Positions 1-6,123 of a DNA stretch of 64,000 nucleotides are shown here, piece by piece. Within the stretch, counting starts at the first letter, position 1; each line of letters starts with the position of its first letter. The stretch is from the NCBI GenBank assembly GCA_964436045.1, contig CAYTBN010000004.1, positions 1-64,000 of the forward strand, in the 5' to 3' direction. The position numbers and the translations under genes are program-made. The notes under the pieces are model-generated. The model was not told the DNA's origin, ran no database searches, and saw only the letters and a list, made by a program, of their open reading frames with translations. This DNA comes from CAYTBN01 sp964436045 (GTDB taxonomy: Bacteria; Myxococcota_A; UBA796; UBA9615; CAYRNR01).

Positions 1-342
1 ACGTGTCAACCAATTACAGGGGCGAAACCGGGACAAACATTCCTGGACGCTGCAGAGGCCTTTTGGAAGGAGTTTGATTCTCGTGTAAGGCCCGACTCAG
101 AGGTATACGTCGCAAGCGGGATGATCAATCCTGAAGAAATACGAAACGCGATGAATGAGCCACTAGATGTTGGGGCAGACCTCAGAGGCTGCTATCTCTT
201 CTTCATCGATCAGTACCCCGAAGCGAACTGGGCACATGAATGTGCCTACGCATTTATTGAGACGAATTCCTCGAGTTGCTGGGTGGATGCCGAGTGGCCG
301 CCTGAGGAAGGAATTCAGTTGAACGGGGTCACTTCGTTATGA
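1..342 (+). CDS. Hypothetical protein, C-terminal fragment, partner of the downstream protease
   Basis: The frame is open from the first base of the window, so the gene starts upstream; 113 residues are visible. I do not recognise the family. The visible end has a tryptophan/histidine/cysteine-rich patch (NWAHECAYAFIE, then CWVDAEWPP) that looks like a compact folded domain. Its stop codon overlaps the start of the next gene (ATGA, 339-342), which implies translational coupling with the clan-CD protease and a shared function. Base composition is near 50-55% GC, clearly lower than the rest of the window, suggesting horizontal acquisition. The first ATG in frame (121) is probably internal. Function is unknown; a substrate or regulator of the protease is only an inference. 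Confidence 0.6.
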   Translation, partial: TCQPITGAKPGQTFLDAAEAFWKEFDSRVRPDSEVYVASGMINPEEIRNAMNEPLDVGADLRGCYLFFIDQYPEANWAHECAYAFIETNSSSCWVDAEWPPEEGIQLNGVTSL

Positions 343-1013
343 GCAAGCAACAACGCGCGTCGTTGCTGGTATCCGGCGGCATCAACAGCAAGCTGAATCA
401 CAAACGGTACAGCAACGACCTGGAACGTTGGTGTCTCGCCCTACAGGCGAGGAGATTCGATTGTGCGGTCTGCTATGCCGACGGGTCAGGCCTAGGCATC
501 TCAGGGGCACGAATCCGCTCAGGCGAGCGCTCGGACATCGAAGATGAACTGTCACTCCTGTGTGGTCTATCTGAGGATGATCTCGCGATCGTGCTAGTCA
601 GCAACCACGGAAACGCAAAAGGCTTTTGTACCTGGGGCCAAGACTGCGTATCGCCAGATGACCTGGCACAATCGCTGGACAGATGTCCAGCAACGAAGAT
701 CATTATTCTGGGACAATGCAACAGTGGAATCTTCTCTTCGATGAAACTTGCGAAAACTATCGTCATTACGGCCTGCGGGCCCGCCGAATTATCCTGGGCT
801 TGTGCACATCCCCCAGGTCCAAAGGCATACGACGAGTTCCTATTTCGACTCAGCGAATCACTCGTTCCGGCGACACCAACTACTTCGCCCGCCGCTGCCA
901 AAGCACCGTTGTCGTTGCATTCTGCTTTCGAAATGGCCGCCGCCGAGGATCGCCGACCCGAAACACCGACCATCACTGATGCTGATGACCTGTCGAAATC
1001 ACTCTTCCTATAG
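339..1013 (+). CDS. Caspase/C13-like (clan CD) cysteine protease
   Basis: This 224-residue protein has the order of motifs expected of a clan-CD peptidase. An N-terminal strand and turn (LLVSGGINSKLNHKRYSNDL) is followed by a strand ending in the catalytic His (LVSNHGN, His90) and a strand ending in the catalytic Cys (IIILGQCNSGIF, Cys127). A further strand follows (IVITACGPAELSW), as seen in legumain/caspase folds. No signal peptide or membrane segment is visible, so it should act in the cytoplasm. The C-terminal 50 residues are Ala/Pro/Thr-rich. It overlaps the upstream gene by 4 bases. Bacterial clan-CD proteases often execute regulated cleavage, including in defence systems, but nothing here proves the role. 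The low GC marks it as likely acquired. Confidence 0.7.
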   Translation: MSKQQRASLLVSGGINSKLNHKRYSNDLERWCLALQARRFDCAVCYADGSGLGISGARIRSGERSDIEDELSLLCGLSEDDLAIVLVSNHGNAKGFCTWGQDCVSPDDLAQSLDRCPATKIIILGQCNSGIFSSMKLAKTIVITACGPAELSWACAHPPGPKAYDEFLFRLSESLVPATPTTSPAAAKAPLSLHSAFEMAAAEDRRPETPTITDADDLSKSLFL

Positions 1014-1212
1014 AGGTAATTGTCGTTTGAAGACCATTGCGCGATTTTCGCGCGACATCGGTTCACCCTTTCATCTGCCGCATAACAACCGAACAAGTAG
1101 ACCGATTCGACGGCTTGACTCGACGTACGTCACCTGCACGTAACCACCCCCAGAACGACCAAGAGCGACTTCGCAGCCGCCCTTGTAACCCCTCGTTTTT
1201 ACTCGTAAATCC
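1014..1212. other. Intergenic region between the protease gene and tRNA-Thr
   Basis: No credible gene is seen here. A small hairpin (GCGCGA at 1039-1044 pairing with TCGCGC at 1048-1053) lies 26 bases after the protease stop and could help end transcription, but no U-tract follows. The region runs straight into the 3' end of tRNA-Thr and is where the low-GC segment meets high-GC sequence. It is therefore the place to look for an attachment site. Confidence 0.4.
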
Positions 1213-1288
1213 TGGAGCCGGGAAGCGGACTCGAACCGCCGACCTGCTGATTACGAATCAGCTGCTCTACCAGCTGAGCTATCCCGGC
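1213..1288 (-). tRNA. tRNA-Thr (anticodon CGT)
   Basis: Read on the minus strand this gives a full cloverleaf. The acceptor stem is GCCGGGA/TCCCGGC, the D arm GCTC-AGCTGGTA-GAGC, and the anticodon stem GCTGA/TCAGC holds the loop TTCGTAA with CGT in the centre. A TTCGAGT T-loop and a 5-base variable loop complete it. The CCA end is encoded (1213-1215). CGT reads the threonine codon ACG. The low-GC protease region begins just beyond its 3' end, a classic integration position. Confidence 0.95.
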
Positions 1289-1513
1289 CCAGGAGCGCGG
1301 GAGTATAGCAGGGGTTTGGGGGGTGTCAATCGGGGGTGGGTGGCTCCTCTTCGGTCACCCGAGGTGGCTGGGGAGAGGGAGGTAGATGTCCCGGGTGGCC
1401 ATGCGGGATTCGTCGCCGAGGGTGAAGGAGGTTCGGGCTCGTGGGAAGCGGGTGGAAGGGGGGGGCGTACACGTGTTCGGGGGATTGGGGGTGAGGAGAG
1501 GCTGAGGGGGCGG

Positions 1514-1546
1514 CACGGCCGGGCAAGCCGACCGTGGCACCCGGCT
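1514..1546. repeat. Dispersed repeat, copy 1 (shortened)
   Basis: 33 bases that match copies 2 and 3 at both ends (CACGGCCGGGCAAGCCGA and CCGTGGCACCCGGCT) but lack about 15 central bases. The flank at 1470-1485 (CACGTGTTCGGG) is also shared with the flank of copy 2. It lies in the 3' part of the HNH gene beside a GAGGTC-type microsatellite. Confidence 0.7.
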
Positions 1547-2248
1547 TTGGAGTGGGGGACGAGGTCGAGGCCAAGTTCGAGGTTGAGGTCGAGGTCGAGG
1601 CCGAGGTCGAGGTCGAGTCCGAGGCCGAGGCCGAGTCCAGGGACGAGGACGGGGTGGGGTTGTCGGTCAGGCACCAGGTGCCGGGGGGGCCGTCGAACTC
1701 GGAGAGGTAGGAGTGGTCGATCTCGGCGGTGTCGTTGTCGATGGAGAGGATCAGGCCGAGGGGGTCGCCGAGGCCGCGGTGCCAGGTGAGCTTTCCGGTG
1801 GAATCGCGGGTGACGCGGACGACGTCGCGGTGGAGGAGTTCGTGGTGGGTGGTGCAGACGCTGACGAGGTTGGTGGGGACGTGATCGCCGCCGCGGGAGC
1901 GGGGTTGGAGGTAGTGGAGGTCGAGGTGGCGGTGGTTGCGGCAGCCGGGAACCTGGCAGTGGCCGCCGTCGCGGACGAGGACGGCGCGGCGGGTGGCCGG
2001 GGGGATGGTGCGGGTGAGGTGGCCGGGGGTGCCGGCGGAGTCGTCGCCACACACGTGTTCGGCGTCGCACTCGACCCGCTCGCGGGAGGCGCGGGTGAGC
2101 TCGAGGCGGCCGCCGCGGGTCTCGGCCCAGGTCTTCTCGCAGGTGGGGCAGCGGTGGGCGATGATTCGGTAGTTGGTGCGGTAGGTGTTTTCTCCACCGG
2201 AGCCTTTGGGGACGAACACGTGTTCGGGAGGCGGGGCCTGGGAGGCGG

Positions 2249-2295
2249 CACGGCCGGACAAGCGACGGGGCGGCCATCCATCGTGGCACCCGGCT
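2249..2295. repeat. Dispersed repeat, copy 2
   Basis: A 47-base copy of the same repeat, again next to CACGTGTTCGGG (about 2217-2228) and immediately beside a GAG(T/A/G)CC microsatellite (2312-2430). It sits between the two halves of the frameshifted HNH gene, exactly where the reading frame changes. Confidence 0.75.
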
Positions 2296-3234
2296 TGGGA
2301 GGTAAGGTCAAGTCCGAGACCGAGGCCGCCGCCGAGTCCGAGCCCGAGACCGAGGCCGGAGCCGAGGCCGGAGCCGAGGCCGGAGCCGAGTCCGAGTCCG
2401 AGACCGAGACCGAGTCCGAGTCCGGGATCGTTTGCTCCGTCCTGGCCAGTTCTCGTTCCGCGAGTTCGAGGAGGAGCTGGCTGGCGGAGGCGTCGGGGTC
2501 GCCGAGGTGGTGGCGAACCTGGGCGAGGGCTCTTATCAGGAGTTCGAAGTGGTCCATCTCCATGCGAAAGCGGGCGTGGACGTAGCGGGGTGGGTCGATG
2601 TCCTGGCGGGGGTCCCGGGGTGGGGCACCGGGGAGGGCGTCGCGGGCCAGTTCCTCCAGTTCGCGGCTGGACTCGACGGTGGCGACGGCGATCCAGGCGT
2701 CTTCGGTCTCCGGGGTTGCCACCTGGGCGACGGTGCGGGCCTTGGTCCAGCCGAGGGTGCCGGTGGTCAGGGCGTTGTCGATGGCGGGTAGATCGGCGAG
2801 TTTGCGGCCCAGCAGGGCGAGCTGGCCGCCCTTGCCCCAGCGAAAACCGAAGGCCTGCTCGGCGTACTCGGGCAGGGTGGCGTAGCCGAGTTCGCGGAAA
2901 CCCTGGCTGCGGGCCATCTCGGCCAGGCAGAGCGCTATCTCGCGGATGGCCCGGCGCTCGATTCGCACGGCGGCCTGCAGCCGCTGGTGAAGTTGTAGGG
3001 CCTGCTGGCGCGCTTCGGCGCGGGTGTTCGGGTCGTCTTCGCGGGCCACGGATGTCCCCAGGTAGGCCATGGTCGGTCCTCCTCACGCGTCGGAACGCTG
3101 TCTGTTTTCAGGGGGGCGCCGTGGGGCGGGAAACACCCTTGGCGAGCTTCTCGCTACTACACTAGACGGGCTTTCTGAGCAAGGTTCAACTACCTGGTTT
3201 TACGGGTTTTTCTCGGTTCCTGAGGAGGTGCTTC

Positions 3235-3711
3235 ATGGAGAACAAATGGATCGGTGCTGCGCTGGCTCTGGGGCGAGCCTGCATATCTCACCAGGTGCCG
3301 TGATGATCGCGCAGGCCCCCGGCATCACATGGGATTCCGTGACCGAGCGGAATACCGGGCTGTATTCCCGAGGGAGCGGGATTCCCTGTGATGTCGGGGG
3401 ACTAGCGAGGGCGCGGCGATCCTGGTGAGATATGCAGGCTAGCGGGGGCGGTGGGATTTGCGGCGGCGACGGTGTTCGAGCCCGTGGAGGCGCGGGCGGG
3501 TGGGTCGGAGCCGGTGGTCCAGATCGCCGACGAGACGGCGTACCTGATGTTCGTCGACCATCCGACGCCGCCCAACACGACCTACAACGTGCGGGGCAAC
3601 TTCACGGCGGTGGCGTACGAGGAGTGGGTGCACGTGGCGTTTGCGGATGGCAAGCAGTACGTGATTCCGCGGGGGCGGGTGGTTTGCATGGCGACGGAGG
3701 AGATCCGGTAG
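3235..3711 (+). pseudogene. Small exported or membrane-anchored protein gene interrupted by a foldback element
   Basis: A strong ribosome-binding site (AGGAGG, 7 bases before ATG 3235) starts MENKWIGAALALG, the beginning of a hydrophobic leader. After 14 codons the frame enters a 165-bp inverted-repeat element and stops at 3301-3303. On the far side of the element the same codon phase resumes with AGAVGFAAATVFEPVEA and continues to TAG at 3709-3711 (ending VIPRGRVVCMATEEIR). Removing 3276-3440 restores one 103-residue frame with an N-terminal hydrophobic segment and a small soluble domain. I do not recognise the domain. The distal part could still be made from a GTG inside it (3451), but no good ribosome-binding site is seen there. 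Confidence 0.65.
3276..3440. mobile_element. 165-bp foldback (MITE-like) element A
   Basis: The ends are a perfect 20-bp inverted repeat, AGCCTGCATATCTCACCAGG (3276-3295) and its complement (3421-3440). Inside, after about 19 unmatched bases, a second imperfect inverted pair (around CCCCCGGCATCACATGGGAT, 3316-3335) is followed by a central hairpin GGAATAC-CGGGCT-GTATTCC (3349-3368). The whole unit can therefore fold on itself about its centre. It has no coding capacity and splits an otherwise continuous gene, as a non-autonomous transposable element would. A clear target-site duplication is not visible; 165 is a multiple of three. Confidence 0.75.
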
Positions 3712-3726
3712 ACGGTGCTAGCGAGT

Positions 3727-3751
3727 CTCCATCCCCAAATACGGGATGGAG
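3727..3751 (+). terminator. Hairpin after the interrupted gene
   Basis: A perfect 9-bp stem CTCCATCCC / GGGATGGAG with a 7-base loop (CAAATAC) starts 15 bases after the stop at 3711. No U-run follows, so intrinsic termination is uncertain. Confidence 0.4.
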
Positions 3752-3758
3752 CCTGCGG

Positions 3759-3916
3759 AGTTCCCGATTCCGAAATGAGCCATTTTTCGCGAGGTCGAGG
3801 CGGGGCGGCCATCCGCGGGCAAGTGTTTCCGCGGAGACGTACTCGTGTACGTCGCACAAGGAAACGTGCGGACCAACGCAGAGATCGCGGAAAAGGGCCA
3901 TTTCGGGACGGAAACT
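3759..3916. repeat. 158-bp foldback element B
   Basis: The two ends are imperfect inverted repeats: the left reads AGTTCCCGATTCCGAAATGA, and the right, complemented, reads AGTTTCCGTCCCGAAATGGC. Both continue into WTTTTYCGCGA. The centre is a perfect hairpin GACGTAC-TCGT-GTACGTC (3836-3853). It fills the gap between two convergent genes, and its right edge overlaps the stop codon of the minus-strand zinc-ribbon gene. It has no coding content. It may be a relic of a MITE, a bidirectional terminator, or both. Confidence 0.6.
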
Positions 3917-4139
3917 AGCGGGGGCGGCGGAGGAGGCCGGGGTGGATGGCCACCGGGCCTTCGCCGTCCTTGCGGGTCTGGCGGGCCAGTTCTTCGCCGC
4001 AGCGGGCGCAGGTGATCTGGAACAGCTCGCTGTCGGGGAGGACGAGGAGCAGGCTCTCGCGGACCGGCATGGCGGCGCGGCAGCTGGGGCAGTAGACCTC
4101 GGTGGCCTTCAGGTCGTCGTACTGGCGGCGAGAGCCCAT
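3915..4139 (-). CDS. Small two-CxxC zinc-ribbon protein
   Basis: 74 residues starting at ATG 4139. Two cysteine pairs (EVYCPSC near residue 16 and ITCARC near residue 44) flank a hydrophobic stretch (ESLLLVLPDSELFQ), the pattern of a single zinc-binding ribbon. Similar short proteins with a YCP-CR-AMPVRE core occur in deltaproteobacteria, usually as uncharacterised cytoplasmic proteins. It sits between foldback B and dispersed repeat copy 3, and its stop codon falls at the border of foldback B. Biochemical role unknown. Confidence 0.7.
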   Translation of the reverse strand: MGSRRQYDDLKATEVYCPSCRAAMPVRESLLLVLPDSELFQITCARCGEELARQTRKDGEGPVAIHPGLLRRPR

Positions 4140-4209
4140 GGGGTAGAGATAGCACGTTGTGGGGATAGGGGGCACGCTGGAGTTGGGGTGGAGACGGGGC
4201 ATCGGGGAA

Positions 4210-4257
4210 CACGGCCGGGCAAGCCGACGGGGCGGCCATCCGCCGTGGCACCCGGCT
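4210..4257. repeat. Dispersed repeat, copy 3 (48 bp)
   Basis: The longest copy: CACGGCCGGGCAAGCCGA, a GGGGCGGCCATCCG centre, then CCGTGGCACCCGGCT. The centre contains self-complementary CGGCC/GGCCG runs. It lies in the intergenic space upstream of both the zinc-ribbon gene (minus) and the NUDIX gene (plus). Three copies within 2.8 kb, two of them inside a gene, suggest an expanding short repeat family. Confidence 0.75.
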
Positions 4258-4298
4258 CTGGGGTGGTGGGAGCTGGGATGCAGCGCTCCGCGAGCTCT

Positions 4299-4327
4299 TT
4301 GCGGCGCGGGCCGGTTTTCCCTACGAT
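4299..4327 (+). promoter_or_regulatory. Possible promoter of the NUDIX gene
   Basis: TTGCGG (4299-4304), 17 bases, TACGAT (4322-4327). A transcript would begin about one base before ATG 4335, that is, essentially leaderless. No ribosome-binding site is visible ahead of the ATG, which fits. Confidence 0.35.
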
Positions 4328-4334
4328 CCAGCAC

Positions 4335-4802
4335 ATGCCGACCTATCCCTACCGTCGGCCCTGCGTGACCGTGGACCTGTTCATCATCGGGTCGATGGAC
4401 GGCGTCGACCAGCTGTTGCTGATCCGGCGGGCCAACGAGCCGTATGCCGGCCGCTGGGCCCTGCCCGGTGGATTCGTGGACGTCGGTGACGCGGAGGGGG
4501 CCCAGGGCGAGGACTTGATGGAGGCCGCGGCCCGGGAACTCCGGGAGGAGACGGGGCTGGCCGACGTCACGCTGTGGCAGGTGGCGGCGGTCGGCACGCC
4601 GGATCGGGACCCTCGGCACCGGACGATCACGGTCCTGTACGGGGGCGAACTGCGCGGCCCCCTCCCCACCCCTCGCGGTGGCGACGATGCGAACGACGCC
4701 CGCTGGTTCCCGCTGGCGCAGGTGCTCGAGGGCGAGCCGCCGCTGGCCTTCGACCACCTGCCGCTGGTGCGCATCGCCCTCGGCCAGGTCACGCCCCGCT
4801 GA
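4335..4802 (+). CDS. NUDIX hydrolase
   Basis: 155 residues. The Nudix box is clear: GGFVDVGD followed by the helix AARELREETGL, giving the GX5EX7REUXEEXGU pattern with a slightly longer loop. The family hydrolyses nucleoside diphosphates linked to another group; the closest type by feel is the ADP-ribose/ADP-sugar pyrophosphatase group, but substrate cannot be read from sequence. The start at 4335 gives MPTYPYRRPCVTVDL, a normal family beginning. Its last 14 bases overlap the 3' end of the convergent tldE gene. Confidence 0.85.
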   Translation: MPTYPYRRPCVTVDLFIIGSMDGVDQLLLIRRANEPYAGRWALPGGFVDVGDAEGAQGEDLMEAAARELREETGLADVTLWQVAAVGTPDRDPRHRTITVLYGGELRGPLPTPRGGDDANDARWFPLAQVLEGEPPLAFDHLPLVRIALGQVTPR

Positions 4803-6111
4803 TCTGAACGCCGTCGAAGAGCAGGGTCGGGCAGAGGGTCGAGGAATAGGGGTACGGGTCGTTGGCCGCCTCGACGAAGCCCGCGAACAGGTCGATCAGG
4901 TTGCCGGTGGCGTTCATCTCGTTGACCGGCGCGCCCAGCTCGCCACCCTCGATCCGCCGGCCGCGGACGCCGAAGGAGAAGTCGCCGGTGGTGGAGTCGG
5001 CGTTGCCCCCCAGGAACCCCTGGATGTAGAGGCCTCCCTCCGCGTCGGTGATCAGCTCGGCAGGCTCGCGGATCCCCGGCTCCAGGATCAGGTTGGAGGA
5101 GCCGCCCGCGGTGGGGGCCAGTCCCAGCTTGTTGCCGTAGTAGGTGTCGATGAAGAAGGTGCGCAGCACCCCGTCCTCGAACACCGGGCGGGGCGCCGTG
5201 GCCACACCCTCGCCGTCGAAGACCCGGCTACCCAGCCCGCGCACCCGGTGCGGGTCGTCCCGCAGGCTGAAGCCGCTGGCCAGCAGCGCCTCACCCAGCT
5301 TGCCCTCGAACATCGATCTGCGCTGCTGCAGCGCACGCCCCGACAGCGGCCACATCAGCCGCCGGATCAGGCTCCGCGCCACCCGGTTCTCGACCACAAC
5401 GGGCGCCACCCGGGTCTGGCCCCTGGCCTCGCGGCGGCGCTCCAGCGCCCGGGCCAGGGCGTCCTCACCCACGTCCAGCGCGGGCGGCATGTCGGAGACG
5501 TAGCGGGTCGACGCGTAGGAGCCGCCCGCGGGACGGCGCTCGTTCTCGTCCTTGACCGTCACCGAGCTGCCCACGCTGAACGACGTGGCCTCCTTGCTGC
5601 CCTCGAAGCCATTGGACTGCACCAGGGCGCCCGCGGCGTGGCGGGCCCCGGACGACGCGGTGATCGAGATCACGTCGTCGCCGCCGCCGTCCAGGCCGGC
5701 GGCCTCGGCATCCCGGGCCAGCGGGATCAGGTCGTCAGCGGTCAGGGCCGCCACCGCCGGATCGAACAGATCGAGGTCGACGGTGGTCTGGCCTCCGTAG
5801 CGGGCCGGGTCCGGCAGGGTCCTGTGGGGATCTTCGGCGGTGTAGCGGGCGGTGGCCACGGCCTCGGCGACCCAGGCGCGCAGGGCGTCGGGGCGCAGGT
5901 CGGTGGTGGAGTTGACCGCGTAGCGCCCGTCCAGGATCACCGCCAGCGACAGCCCCTGGCTGGTGGACTCCTGGAGCTTCTCGATACGCCGTTCCCGGTG
6001 TTTTATCGACAGGCTGCGGGTCCACCAGGTCGATGCGGTGGCCACGGGTGCCCCGGCCTCCGTCGCCATCGCAATCGCGTCCCGCGCCGATGTCAGCAGT
6101 CGCTCGCGCAT
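4789..6111 (-). CDS. pmbA: TldE/PmbA-family metalloprotease subunit
   Basis: 440 residues, typical length. The N-terminus (RERRIEKLQESTSQGLSLAV) and the C-terminal half (HRVRGLGSRVFDGEGVATAP, then SSNLILEPGIREPAELI) match PmbA/TldE proteins. This subunit lacks the HExxxH zinc site and pairs with TldD to form a heterodimeric peptidase that trims peptides, as known for microcin B17 and CcdA. The partner gene tldD lies 12 bases upstream on the same strand, so they form an operon. No signal peptide is seen on this subunit, unlike its partner. Confidence 0.9.
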   Translation of the reverse strand: MRERLLTSARDAIAMATEAGAPVATASTWWTRSLSIKHRERRIEKLQESTSQGLSLAVILDGRYAVNSTTDLRPDALRAWVAEAVATARYTAEDPHRTLPDPARYGGQTTVDLDLFDPAVAALTADDLIPLARDAEAAGLDGGGDDVISITASSGARHAAGALVQSNGFEGSKEATSFSVGSSVTVKDENERRPAGGSYASTRYVSDMPPALDVGEDALARALERRREARGQTRVAPVVVENRVARSLIRRLMWPLSGRALQQRRSMFEGKLGEALLASGFSLRDDPHRVRGLGSRVFDGEGVATAPRPVFEDGVLRTFFIDTYYGNKLGLAPTAGGSSNLILEPGIREPAELITDAEGGLYIQGFLGGNADSTTGDFSFGVRGRRIEGGELGAPVNEMNATGNLIDLFAGFVEAANDPYPYSSTLCPTLLFDGVQISGA

Positions 6112-6123
6112 GTCCCGCTCCTC

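Larger units (their letters stand above)
1326..3070 (-). pseudogene. DUF222 / HNH endonuclease gene, frameshifted in a microsatellite
   Basis: The N-terminal half (ATG at 3070) reads as a DUF222-type helical domain (AIREIALCLAEMARSQGF, then GTLGWTKARTVAQVATPETE). It runs into a Ser/Asp/Ala repeat tract encoded by 2312-2430. The C-terminal half lies in a different frame: a cysteine pair (CPTCEKTW) and an HNH core (ATRRAVLVRDGGHCQVPGCR, LDLHYLQPRSRGGDH, CTTHHELLH), ending at 1326. The two halves belong to one known family, so the frame changes somewhere between 2430 and 2215, where the repeat tract and a dispersed repeat copy sit. A second Ser/Thr tract plus repeat copy follows the HNH (1470-1640). 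Repeat expansion, real inactivation, or an assembly indel could explain it. The usual HH pair of the HNH is HY here. Confidence 0.65.

Noticed and set aside
1713..2585. Gly/Val/Glu-rich plus-strand open frame.
   Set aside because: It is the antisense of the HNH/DUF222 gene and its microsatellites; no domain or ribosome-binding site supports it.
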